The translations under genes were made by a program, and so were the position numbers. The notes under the pieces are model-generated. The model was not told the origin of the DNA and searched no databases. It saw nothing but the letters and a program-made list of their open reading frames with translations. From the NCBI GenBank assembly GCA_013694835.1, contig JACDBP010000391.1, positions 1 through 8,048 on the forward strand: a DNA stretch of 8,048 bases. The letters are read 5' to 3'. Within the stretch, counting starts at the first letter, position 1; every line of letters starts with the position of its first letter. Of the stretch, positions 1 to 6,025 are shown piece after piece. Source of the DNA: Chloroflexota bacterium. GTDB lineage: Bacteria; Chloroflexota; Limnocylindria; Limnocylindrales; CSP1-4.

Positions 1-85
1 ACGTGTGGACGTCGTCGAGCCGCAACAGCACCTCGCCGATCTCCCGTGGTGCGCGCGCCGCGCCCTGGATCAATGCGGCGGTCAC
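1..85 (-). CDS. livF: LivF, branched-chain amino acid ABC transporter ATPase (N-terminal fragment, cut by window edge)
   Basis: Only the first 28 codons are visible. The translation contains VLLRLDDVHT, which matches the start of LivF-type ATPases just before the A-loop tyrosine. The first possible start is GTG at 85-83, which overlaps the livG stop in a GTGA arrangement (4 nt shared) and suggests translational coupling. That start adds about 18 residues before the family homology. A second in-frame GTG at 31-29 has a better ribosome binding site (GGGAG at 45-41, 9 nt spacing) and gives a protein beginning directly at the conserved strand, so the true start is uncertain. LivF is the second nucleotide-binding subunit of the HAAT transporter and pairs with LivG on the cytoplasmic face. 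Walker motifs lie outside the window, so the identity rests on the N-terminal match and the gene order. Confidence 0.8.
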   Translation of the reverse strand, partial: MTAALIQGAARAPREIGEVLLRLDDVHT

Positions 86-1224
86 GTGGCGGGCGACCCG
101 AGGTAGGCCTCGATGACCTTCGGGTCGCGGCGCACATCTTCCGGCGTCCCTTCGGCGATCCGTTCTCCGTGGTCGATGACGGTCACCCGGTCGCTGATGC
201 CCATCACGACCCGCATGTCGTGCTCGATGAGCAGGATGGTCAGCCCGAGTTCGGTCCGCAGCTTCGAGATCAATGCCGTCATGGCGGCAGTCTCGGATGG
301 GTTCATCCCCGCGGTCGGCTCGTCGAGCAGCAGCAGCGCCGGCTCGCCGGCGAGCGCCCGCGCCAGCTCCAGGCGGCGCTGATCGCCGTATGGCAGGTTC
401 TTCGCCAACTCGTTGTCGCGCCCGCGGAGCCCGACCAGGCGCAGCAGGCGCCGCGCCTGGACGACGGCGTCGGCTTCCTCGCGACGGGCCCGAGGCGTGC
501 TCAACAGGGAATCCATGAAGTTCGCGTGCAGCTTGGTGTGCATCCCCACCAGCACGTTCTCGATGGAGGTCATGTTGGCGAACAGGCGGATGTTCTGGAA
601 CGTCCGGCCGATCCCCGCCTGGACCATGTCGTTGGGACGGGCGCTGCGGAAGATGCCCAGTCGCGTCAGGAATCTCTGGTACCAGACGGGCCTGATGATG
701 GCCAGCAGCATGGTCGCGATCAGGATGCCGACAGCGAGCAGGATGGTCAGCAGGAAGGGCTGTTCGTTCCCGAAGCCGAAGATCAGGAACGCCAGGGCGC
801 CCACGATCAGCGATGGCAGGACCCACAGGATCGGCTCGAGCCATGTCTTGACGGGCCGCGCGATCATCCGCCGGCCCCGGAAGTCGACGCCTCCGGCCGT
901 TGGATCGAGGATGCCGGCGATGACATTGAAGAACGTCGTCTTGCCGGCTCCGTTCGGGCCGATGAGGCTGACGATCGCGCCCTCGGGCACCTCCAGGTTC
1001 ACCTCGCGGACGGCGATCAGGCCGCCGAACCGCTTGGTCACCGTCGATGCCCTCAACAGGATCCCCGGCGGCAACTCCACGACATCAGCCGTCGGGGCGA
1101 TGTCATCAGCGATGAGCGCAAGCTCATCGTCAAGACCGGCCACGACCGGCTCGTCGGCGGATCCGGCCTCGAGCGGCTCGGAATCGGCCTCCGTCGGCGG
1201 CGGCGGGTCGCGTGGCTCGGTCAT
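82..1224 (-). CDS. livG: LivG, branched-chain amino acid ABC transporter ATPase with an inserted two-helix membrane segment
   Basis: This ATPase energises branched-chain amino acid uptake. All catalytic motifs are present in the 380-residue product: Walker A GPNGAGKT (89-96), Q-loop RTFQN (Q210), a LivG-type signature LPYGDQRRLE (277-286), Walker B LLLLDEP (297-303, catalytic E302), D-loop (305-311) and the switch histidine H335 in LIEHDM. The C-terminus GISDRVTVIDHGERIAEGTP is classic LivG. E. coli LivG is about 255 residues. The excess comes from two places: an acidic, proline-rich N-terminal extension of about 55 residues, and about 70 extra residues (roughly 124-197) between the ABC-beta region and the Q-loop, holding two strongly hydrophobic stretches (131-152 and 157-178). 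The start ATG overlaps the livM stop (ATGA). No good Shine-Dalgarno is visible, so translation is probably coupled to livM. The catalytic core looks intact, so I expect a working ATPase. Confidence 0.93.
   Translation of the reverse strand: MTEPRDPPPPTEADSEPLEAGSADEPVVAGLDDELALIADDIAPTADVVELPPGILLRASTVTKRFGGLIAVREVNLEVPEGAIVSLIGPNGAGKTTFFNVIAGILDPTAGGVDFRGRRMIARPVKTWLEPILWVLPSLIVGALAFLIFGFGNEQPFLLTILLAVGILIATMLLAIIRPVWYQRFLTRLGIFRSARPNDMVQAGIGRTFQNIRLFANMTSIENVLVGMHTKLHANFMDSLLSTPRARREEADAVVQARRLLRLVGLRGRDNELAKNLPYGDQRRLELARALAGEPALLLLDEPTAGMNPSETAAMTALISKLRTELGLTILLIEHDMRVVMGISDRVTVIDHGERIAEGTPEDVRRDPKVIEAYLGSPAT
634..855 (-). other. Insert within LivG encoding a predicted transmembrane hairpin
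   Basis: This is the part of livG coding for residues about 124-197. Between the GG after Walker A (111-112) and RTFQ (207-210) there are 94 residues; recalled E. coli LivG has about 23. The insert has two hydrophobic stretches joined by a short GFGNEQP turn. Basic or aromatic residues flank both outer ends (RPVKTW before, RPVWYQRF after), consistent with both ends being cytoplasmic under the positive-inside rule. The reading frame is continuous and codon use resembles the flanks. Boundaries are approximate because they come from an alignment by eye. Confidence 0.75.
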
Positions 1225-2417
1225 TGTGGGGTCGCCCCGATCGGGTCAGCGAGGGTCCCGGGTGGCCCCTCTCCCTCGTCGTCCGCGGCGTGGAGCTCCT
1301 GTTTGCGCCGACTGCTGGGGAACAGGCCCTCCGGCCGCAGCAGCATCATCGCCACGAGCGCGATGCCGTAGATGAGGAACTGGTAGTTGATGAAGTCGAT
1401 GTCCATCAGGAACGGGATCTTGGCGTCATCGAAGAACTGGTTGAGTTGCTTCAGGATCACGCTCTGGATGGTGTAGATGATGAAGGCACCGACGGCGACG
1501 CCCCAGATGTTGCCCATGCCGCCCAGTACCACCATCGCCAGCACGGTGAACGAGACCGTGAAATCGAAGGAGCCTGGGAAGACGCCACCCAGCTTCGACG
1601 CCGAGTAGACGCCGGCCAGGCCGGCCGTCGAGGCACCGAGCGCGAACGCGAGGAGTTTGGTGGTGACGGTGTTGACGCCGTTGCTGGCTGCCGCGAGCTC
1701 ATCCTCGCGGATGGCCATCCAGGCACGGCCCAGGCGTGACTCCTGGAGCCGGTAGTTCAGGATGATCGTGATCGTAAGGATCACCAGCATCGTGATGTAG
1801 AACGGATAGAAGTTCGTGCCAGCGAACGGGATGTCGAAGAGCACGGGCTTGGAGATGCCGCCGATCCCGTTGGGGCCATCCGTGTAGCGCGATGCGTTCA
1901 GGAAGACGATGGGCACGATCTCGCCGAAGCCCAGGGTCACGATGGCGAGATAGTCGCCTCGCAGCCGAAGCGTAGGAGCCCCCAGAAGGATGCCGAAGAC
2001 GGCTGCCACGACTGCCCCCACGAGGAGCATCGGCCAGAACGGGAAGTCCTGGTTGGTGAATGGCGACGCGGCGAAAGCGAACGTGTACGAGCCGATGGCG
2101 AAGAACGCCGCGTAGCCCAGATCCAGCAGACCGGACAACCCGACCACGATGTTCAGGCCCAAGGCCAGCAGCACGTAGATGCCGGAGATGGCGAACCCGT
2201 TGACCCACAGGTCGGTGGTCGGGAAGAACGTGTTGAACGGCGGGACGACGGCGACGAACAACGGCAGGAAGATGCCGACGAACGTCATCGCCACGATGAT
2301 CGTGATCGAGCGATGGGCGTTCGCGAACCTGCGCACGGGCTGGAGGTTCTGGTTCATCTGCGCACGGAGGCCGGGGCCGCTCGTCCGCCTGGCCGGAAGG
2401 TCACGGATCTCGCTCAT
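1221..2417 (-). CDS. livM: LivM, branched-chain amino acid ABC transporter permease
   Basis: This is an integral membrane permease of 398 residues, one half of the substrate channel with LivH. Family hallmarks are visible: GLSGLLDLGYAAFFAIGSY (93-111), GAPTLRLRGDYLAIVTLGFGE (146-166), NGPNGIGGI near 182-189, the cytoplasmic coupling loop GRAWMAIREDELAAASNGVN (230-249), VLGGMGNIWGVAVGA (297-311) and LLRPEGLFP (359-367). Hydrophobic helices run throughout, starting after a basic N-terminus of about 35 residues. The C-terminus ends in an acidic tail of about 30 residues. I chose ATG at 2417 because GGGAG (2429-2425) sits 7 nt upstream. A GTG at 2438 would add 7 residues and overlap livH. The stop overlaps the livG start by 4 nt, and the livH stop lies 13 nt upstream, so the gene is in one operon with both. 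No damage is seen. Confidence 0.95.
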   Translation of the reverse strand: MSEIRDLPARRTSGPGLRAQMNQNLQPVRRFANAHRSITIIVAMTFVGIFLPLFVAVVPPFNTFFPTTDLWVNGFAISGIYVLLALGLNIVVGLSGLLDLGYAAFFAIGSYTFAFAASPFTNQDFPFWPMLLVGAVVAAVFGILLGAPTLRLRGDYLAIVTLGFGEIVPIVFLNASRYTDGPNGIGGISKPVLFDIPFAGTNFYPFYITMLVILTITIILNYRLQESRLGRAWMAIREDELAAASNGVNTVTTKLLAFALGASTAGLAGVYSASKLGGVFPGSFDFTVSFTVLAMVVLGGMGNIWGVAVGAFIIYTIQSVILKQLNQFFDDAKIPFLMDIDFINYQFLIYGIALVAMMLLRPEGLFPSSRRKQELHAADDEGEGPPGTLADPIGATPQ

Positions 2418-2430
2418 CGCCGCGCTCCCA

Positions 2431-3201
2431 TCACGCACGCTCGCCCAGTTGCTGGCCGAACAGGCCGGCGGGCCGGAAGATCAGGACCACGATCAGCACC
2501 GTGAAGACGAGTGCCTGGCCCCACTGGTTGAAGCCGAAGGCGGCCGCCGTCACCTCGAAGAAGCCGATCACGAAGCCACCCAGCGCCGCGCCGGTGATGT
2601 TGCCGATGCCGCCCAGCACCGCCGCCGTGAACGCCTTCAGCCCCGCCTGGAAGCCAAGGTCGAACTTGATGTTGCCGAAATGGAGGCCCTGGATGACCCC
2701 TGCCGCACCTGCCAAGGCCGCAGCCAGGAAGAACGTCGCGGCGATCGTCCGGTTGATGTCGACGCCCATGAGCTGGGCCGCCTCGCGGTCCTGCGCCGTG
2801 GAGCGCATCGCGCGGCCGAGCTTGGTCCGGTTCACGAACTGCTGCAGGCCGACCATCAGGCCGACTGCGAGCACGATGATGAAGACGTCCACGTACGGGA
2901 TGGACGCGCCCAGCAGCTCGAAACGGTGGCTGAGGGCGATCAGCTGCGGCGTGTTGACCGGTGACGGACCGAAGAGGATCTGGATGATGTTCTGGAGGAT
3001 GAACGAGATGCCGATGGCGGTGATCAGCGGCGCCAGGCGCGGCGCGTTCCGCAGCGGCCGATACGCGAAGCGCTCGATCAGCACGCCGAGCACGCCGAGG
3101 ATGAGCATCGTCGCCGCGATGGTGACGATCAACAGGAACGCAAGGTAGCCGAGGTCCTCGACCGCCCCGGTCTGTCCGAACACGCGCGTGAGCGTGTACA
3201 T
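2431..3201 (-). CDS. livH: LivH permease, C-terminal portion downstream of an in-frame amber codon
   Basis: These 256 residues are the bulk of LivH: IERFAYRPLRNAPRLAPLI (42-60), the coupling loop GRAMRSTAQDREAAQLMGVD (129-148), GLKAFTAAVLGGIGNITGA (187-205) and the typical end FRPAGLFG (242-249). The reading frame is the same as the fragment at 3202-3450, and only one TAG codon separates them. With the stop read through, the whole protein would be 339 residues, close to the usual 290-310 plus an N-terminal extension. An ATG directly follows the TAG, but no Shine-Dalgarno precedes it, so this piece would be made only by reinitiation or readthrough. It starts inside what is normally the third membrane segment, so it probably does not fold alone. 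The rest of the sequence is well conserved, which argues for a very recent mutation or a sequence error over long decay. Confidence 0.9.
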   Translation of the reverse strand: MYTLTRVFGQTGAVEDLGYLAFLLIVTIAATMLILGVLGVLIERFAYRPLRNAPRLAPLITAIGISFILQNIIQILFGPSPVNTPQLIALSHRFELLGASIPYVDVFIIVLAVGLMVGLQQFVNRTKLGRAMRSTAQDREAAQLMGVDINRTIAATFFLAAALAGAAGVIQGLHFGNIKFDLGFQAGLKAFTAAVLGGIGNITGAALGGFVIGFFEVTAAAFGFNQWGQALVFTVLIVVLIFRPAGLFGQQLGERA

Positions 3202-3450
3202 CTAGGTGAACGCGCAGACAATAAAGATCTCGCCGTGGGCGAAGTTGATGAGCTCGATGATCCCGTAGACCATCGTGTAGCCGAGCGCCACCAGCGCGTA
3301 GATGGCGCCGATCGTCAGGGCGTTCGCGAACTGCTGCGGGCCGATCGCGATGAAGGCCAGCGCGGCCAGCGCCAGGACGAACAGGAACGGCCCGAACCGC
3401 CTGTCGATGGCGAAGCGTCGAGGAGCCGCTGCCACGGTCGTCGCGGTCAT
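3202..3450 (-). CDS. livH: LivH permease, N-terminal portion ending at an in-frame amber codon
   Basis: These 82 residues carry the LivH N-terminus: a short basic leader, a hydrophobic helix (about 21-36), the family helix ALTIGAIYALVALGYTMVYG and the signature INFAHGE (68-74). Translation then stops at TAG (3204-3202) in mid-membrane segment. I chose ATG at 3450 because GAGGG (3460-3456) lies 5 nt upstream; a GTG at 3453 is too close to it. By alignment with recalled E. coli LivH, the stop occupies a Ser position, and C79 occupies the Gly of the usual (M/I)(I/V)G motif. It is followed directly in frame by the rest of livH. Alone, this fragment cannot form the permease. The alternatives are a true nonsense mutation, an amber readthrough, or a base-call error. 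Confidence 0.85.
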   Translation of the reverse strand: MTATTVAAAPRRFAIDRRFGPFLFVLALAALAFIAIGPQQFANALTIGAIYALVALGYTMVYGIIELINFAHGEIFIVCAFT

Positions 3451-3483
3451 CACTGCCCTCTCGGGAAGCTCCGGCTATAGAAC

Positions 3484-3514
3484 GAGCCGGAGCACCGCGT
3501 CGGTGCCCCGGCTC
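3484..3514 (-). promoter_or_regulatory. Intercistronic hairpin between the binding-protein gene and livH
   Basis: GAGCCGG (3484-3490) pairs with CCGGCTC (3508-3514), and GCACCG (3492-3497) pairs with CGGTGC (3501-3506). This gives a 13-bp stem with one A/C mismatch and a 3-nt loop, 19 nt after the binding-protein stop. No U-run follows on the minus strand, so it is more likely a partial terminator or an RNA 3'-end stabiliser than a full terminator. Such elements are known between solute-binding-protein and permease genes, where the binding protein is needed in excess. The assignment here is inferred. Confidence 0.6.
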
Positions 3515-3532
3515 CTCGCTGAGGTCAGCGGG

Positions 3533-4855
3533 TTACTTCGCCCCGAAGTCCTGCTGCTTGACGTAGACCCAGGCGCCCTTGCCGTCGGCGCCGGCGGGAT
3601 CGACCTTGTAGAACGAGATGAACTTCTGGTTGTTGTCGCCGTTCTTGTCGAACGAGGTCTTGCCCAGGACGGTGTCGAACGAGTTGGCCGGGTTGGTCGC
3701 GTAGGCGCGGACGCCCTCACGGAGGCTCTTCATGTCGGTCGCCGTCTTGGCGGCCTCTTCGAGGGACTTCAGGATGACCGTGGCGCAGGCGTAGCCCGGA
3801 CCGCTGTACGCGCCGGGGTTGGCGAATTCGGCGTCGGCCGCGAAGGCGGCCTTGAAGCGTGCGTCGAAGTCCGCCTTGGCGGGGAACTCACCGATCGCGG
3901 CGACGGTGCTGTGACCATTGGTCTTGGCACCGGCGATGCCGATGAACGAGCTCGCGACCGCGCCGGAGCCGTCCAGGATGCCATCCGGTCCGACGACAGG
4001 GATGCCGCCCAGACCGGCCTGCTCCATCTGCTTGGCCATCAGGCCGCCACCGGAGGTGGTGACGCCCCCGTAGTAGACGACGTCAGGATTCTTGTCCTTG
4101 GCTGCCGTCAGCAGCGGCACGAAGTTGGTGGTGTCCTTGTTGGCCGGGACGCGCTGCGCGACCGTGCCGCCGAGCTTCTCCCACTCCTTCTGGAAGTTGT
4201 CAGCGACGCCCTTCCCGAAGGTGGTCTCATCGTCGATGATCAGTGCGTTCTTGGTCTTGAGGTCGTTGAATGCGTAGGCCGCGCCGGCGGGGCCCTGGAT
4301 GTCGTCGGTCGTGGCGACCCGGATGTAGTTGATCCGGTCGGGGAAGTTCTTGCGGAACGTCAGGGCACCGAACTCCGGCTTGGTGAGGCCCTCGTTGGTG
4401 TTCGCCGGCGAGCACTGGAGCAGGCCCGCGTCGTTGGTGATCGGGATCTGCACCCGTGCGACAGCAGAGTTGAAGGGGCCGACGACGCCCACGACCGCCT
4501 CGTCCGCGACGAGGTCCGTCATGTTCTTGGCGCCCTGCTCGGGGTTGTTCTTGCCGTTGACAGCGTCATCCTTGACGGTCAGTTCGAGCATGTAGCCGCC
4601 GATGCCGCCCTTGGCGTTGGCCTCGTCGACAGCGAGCTTGACGCCTCGCATCGTGGGTTGACCGTTCGGCGCCTCGCCGCCGGACATCGGCAGCTCGACG
4701 CCGATCTTGACCGTGCCCTTGGCGGCGCCGCTTGCGGACGCCCCGGGGGTGGCAGCGCCGGATGGCCGCGGGGTCTGGGTTGCGCCACTCGGGCTGCAGG
4801 CGCTCACTGCGAACAGTGCCGCTACGCCGAATGCGCCGAGATTCCTCAGCTTCAT
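3533..4855 (-). CDS. livJ: Branched-chain amino acid-type substrate-binding lipoprotein (Peripla_BP_6 / LivJ-like)
   Basis: This is a 440-residue secreted binding protein. Its signal peptide MKLRNLGAFGVAALFAVSAC ends in a lipobox V17-S18-A19-C20, so it should be lipid-anchored at C20. A Ser/Thr/Ala/Pro linker (about 21-46) follows, then the binding fold beginning KIGVELPMSGG, with GVKLAVDEANAKGGIGGY (71-88), VVGVVGPFNSAVA (121-133) and a C-terminal lobe with DVVYYGGVTTSGGGLMAKQM. This is the type I periplasmic-binding fold of Leu/Ile/Val and amide binding proteins. The exact ligand cannot be read from sequence. The open frame continues upstream to 5137, but the signal peptide and the purine-rich ribosome binding site fix the start at 4855. 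It is the first gene of the liv cluster and would deliver ligand to LivH/LivM. The symbol is by role and position. Confidence 0.92.
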   Translation of the reverse strand: MKLRNLGAFGVAALFAVSACSPSGATQTPRPSGAATPGASASGAAKGTVKIGVELPMSGGEAPNGQPTMRGVKLAVDEANAKGGIGGYMLELTVKDDAVNGKNNPEQGAKNMTDLVADEAVVGVVGPFNSAVARVQIPITNDAGLLQCSPANTNEGLTKPEFGALTFRKNFPDRINYIRVATTDDIQGPAGAAYAFNDLKTKNALIIDDETTFGKGVADNFQKEWEKLGGTVAQRVPANKDTTNFVPLLTAAKDKNPDVVYYGGVTTSGGGLMAKQMEQAGLGGIPVVGPDGILDGSGAVASSFIGIAGAKTNGHSTVAAIGEFPAKADFDARFKAAFAADAEFANPGAYSGPGYACATVILKSLEEAAKTATDMKSLREGVRAYATNPANSFDTVLGKTSFDKNGDNNQKFISFYKVDPAGADGKGAWVYVKQQDFGAK

Positions 4856-4867
4856 CGTGTCCTGGAT

Positions 4868-4882
4868 CCTCCTACTCCTCCT
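4868..4882 (-). promoter_or_regulatory. Tandem Shine-Dalgarno motifs of the binding-protein gene
   Basis: Two perfect AGGAGG motifs (4873-4868 and 4882-4877) lie in one purine-rich tract. The nearer is 12 nt from the ATG at 4855, which is rather long, and the farther is 21 nt. They support the 4855 start and high expression. Only the nearer one is likely to act directly. Confidence 0.65.
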
Positions 4883-4986
4883 CGCGCGCCCCGAGGGGGG
4901 AGCGCGCCGCGTGGAGGCTGTTGCCGGCGTCGCCGCAAACATGCGGTCCGTCGGGGACGGGTTCGGGATTGCCCACTGCCCGGGGT

Positions 4987-5012
4987 CGGCGATCCGATCT
5001 TCTCGGATGCCG
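4987..5012 (-). promoter_or_regulatory. Stem-loop in the long leader of the liv operon
   Basis: On the minus strand, CGGCATCCGA pairs with TCGGAT-C-GCCG: 10 base pairs with one bulged base and a GAAGA loop. It would sit in the middle of the transcript leader if the promoter at 5102-5129 is used. I recognise no known riboswitch class here, and the role is unknown. Confidence 0.4.
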
Positions 5013-5101
5013 GGCCGACGAGCGCGCAGCCCCTCCGATCCTCGTAATGCCACACGCACGCAGCGCCGCACGACTTCTCGTAGCCGCCGACGCGATGCCG
5101 T

Positions 5102-5129
5102 ATCATAGCCAGCGGCGTCCTGAATGCAA
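5102..5129 (-). promoter_or_regulatory. Candidate sigma-70-type promoter for the liv operon
   Basis: On the minus strand, TATGAT (5107-5102) matches 5 of 6 of the -10 consensus, and TTGCAT (5129-5124) keeps the TTG of the -35, with 16 nt between them. A/T-rich hexamers are scarce in this DNA, which makes the match more notable. Transcription would start near 5095, giving a leader of about 240 nt before the ATG at 4855. This is inferred from consensus only. Confidence 0.45.
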
Positions 5130-5208
5130 GACGTCACGAGCGCCCCGGGCAGTGCGGCCGTGCTTCACGAGCATTGGTCACCCGGTGCGGCGCGCTCCAG
5201 TGTCGAGG

Positions 5209-5223
5209 ACCGGCCTGGCCGGT
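5209..5223. repeat. Perfect odd-length palindrome ACCGGCCTGGCCGGT
   Basis: ACCGGCC and GGCCGGT are exact inverted copies around a single T. It lies between the candidate liv promoter and the GNAT start, so it could be an operator for a dimeric regulator. It could equally be chance in GC-rich DNA. No regulator gene is adjacent in the window. Confidence 0.35.
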
Positions 5224-5350
5224 GCCGACATCCAGGTCAGGGCCGCGGCGGCCGCAGGGTCTGCCGCCTGTCCAAGCCGAATGTGTCTCAGGCGGAGGCG
5301 CTCCGGGCCCAGCGTCCGGCCCAGCGACGTACGAGGGACTGCCGATACCC

Positions 5351-5815
5351 GTGGAGTTCCAGGTTCGCGACGCTCGGATCACCGATGTCGATCGCATCAC
5401 GACCCTGCTCGAGATGTCGGGCTCCGTCGATGGTGTGCCCGACACGATGGCCGATGGTGCTGCCGATCTGCTGCGCCAGATGATCTACCTGCCACATGCA
5501 GCTCTGCTGGTGGCCGACTCGAATCGGCGCGTCGTGGGTTTTGCGGTGCTGGCGCTGCATCCGTCGATCCGGCGGGGCGGTATGGTCGGGACGATCGACA
5601 TGCTGGTCGTGGAGCCGGGTCCGGCGGAGCAGGCCGTCAGCGAGGCACTGTTGTCCGAGGCGGTCCGCTCCGCCCGAAAGAAGGGTTGTGTGGTCGTGGA
5701 GGCTGCCGCGCCCGAAGGAACCATGGATCAGGACCGCTGGGAGGAACAGGGCTTCAACTCGGCCGGCCCGAGGGTCGAGTGCGATCTGGGCCGCGTCCGC
5801 GCGGCACCGCGCTGA
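5351..5815 (+). CDS. GNAT-like N-acetyltransferase, acetyl-CoA motif degenerate
   Basis: With GTG at 5351 the product is 154 residues, the usual length of a single GNAT domain. It starts FQVRDARITDVDRITTLL, the typical first strand and helix of GNAT proteins. It continues with ALLVADSNRRVVGFAVLAL (51-69, central strands), GTIDMLVVEP (80-89, the strand before the cofactor site), EALLSEAVRSARKKGC (98-113) and a C-terminal RWEEQGFNSAGPRVECDL block like the usual YEKxGF motif. The acetyl-CoA loop Q/R-x-x-G-x-G/A expected after V87 is replaced by EPGPAEQAVSEA, so activity or substrate is uncertain. GAGGG (5333-5337) lies 13 nt upstream of the GTG, a loose fit. An in-frame TTG at 5174 would add 59 low-complexity residues and is less likely. 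It is codirectional with the NYN gene but separated by a structured 244-bp gap. Confidence 0.72.
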   Translation: MEFQVRDARITDVDRITTLLEMSGSVDGVPDTMADGAADLLRQMIYLPHAALLVADSNRRVVGFAVLALHPSIRRGGMVGTIDMLVVEPGPAEQAVSEALLSEAVRSARKKGCVVVEAAAPEGTMDQDRWEEQGFNSAGPRVECDLGRVRAAPR

Positions 5816-5832
5816 TCGCGCGACCTTCTGAT

Positions 5833-5975
5833 GGGTGCGGGCCGCACCCCACCACGGTGCCCCGGGTGGGCGCCAGCACCGCCGGCGTGATCGCCGGCCG
5901 AACGGCCGGTGGGATCACCGGCACCCCGATGCCGGCCCGGTTCGGCGAGGCGCGACGCGACCCAGCGTCGCCGCC
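5833..5975 (+). promoter_or_regulatory. Cluster of stem-loops between the GNAT gene and the NYN gene
   Basis: Five inverted repeats follow one another: GGGTGC/GCACCC (5833-5849, 5-nt loop), GGTGCCC/GGGCGCC (5856-5874, one wobble pair), a long imperfect stem (5881-5922), CCGGCA/TGCCGG (5918-5935) and GCGACGC/GCGTCGC (5952-5971, extendable to 5949-5975 with one bulge). The first lies 17 nt after the GNAT stop and may help end that transcript, although no U-run follows any of them. The fourth shares 5918-5922 with the third, so the two are mutually exclusive. GC-rich DNA forms such repeats easily, so function is inferred from density and position only. Confidence 0.45.
5881..5922 (+). repeat. 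Long imperfect hairpin with GAAC loop
   Basis: From outside in: GCCGG pairs with CCGGC, TGATC with GATCA, and GCCGGCC with GGCCGGT (one G-U pair), closed by a GAAC loop. Two 2-nt bulges (5886-5887 and 5911-5912) interrupt a stem of 17 base pairs. It is the largest hairpin I found in the window. No U-tract follows on either strand. Confidence 0.55.
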
Positions 5976-6025
5976 ACACGACCGGCGCATCGGAGCAGGG
6001 GCAGCGGGAACGTTGCCCATCACAC

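Larger units (their letters stand above)
4856..5350. other. Divergent intergenic region between the liv operon and the GNAT gene
   Basis: This 495-bp stretch separates divergently transcribed genes. From left to right it holds the binding-protein ribosome binding site, a leader stem-loop (4987-5012), the candidate liv promoter (5102-5129) and a perfect 7-bp inverted repeat around one base (5209-5223). I see no convincing promoter for the plus-strand gene and no RNA gene. Several frames stay open here only because stop codons are rare at this GC content. Confidence 0.6.

Noticed and set aside
46..1371. Long plus-strand open frames opposite livG (46-1371 and 413-1375)
   Set aside because: They are antisense to a well-conserved ATPase with all motifs. 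The translations are low complexity with no recognisable domain. Codon bias at high GC removes stops on the opposite strand.
3202..3204. TAG in livH as evidence of a recoded genetic code
   Set aside because: A single amber codon is not enough. The other visible genes end in TGA or TAA and no suppressor tRNA is in the window. It is kept as an open finding, not a recoding claim.
3302..5047. Plus-strand open frame of 581 codons opposite the binding-protein gene
   Set aside because: The minus-strand product has a signal peptide, a lipobox and the binding fold. The plus-strand translation is repetitive Gly/Arg/Val-rich sequence with no domain.
4856..5137. N-terminal extension of the binding protein up to 5137
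   Set aside because: The signal peptide with lipobox begins at 4855 behind an AGGAGG tract. The upstream codons look like noise and include the candidate promoter.
5881..5922. Classical Rho-independent terminator
   Set aside because: The stem is strong but no T-run follows on either strand, so only a structured element is claimed.
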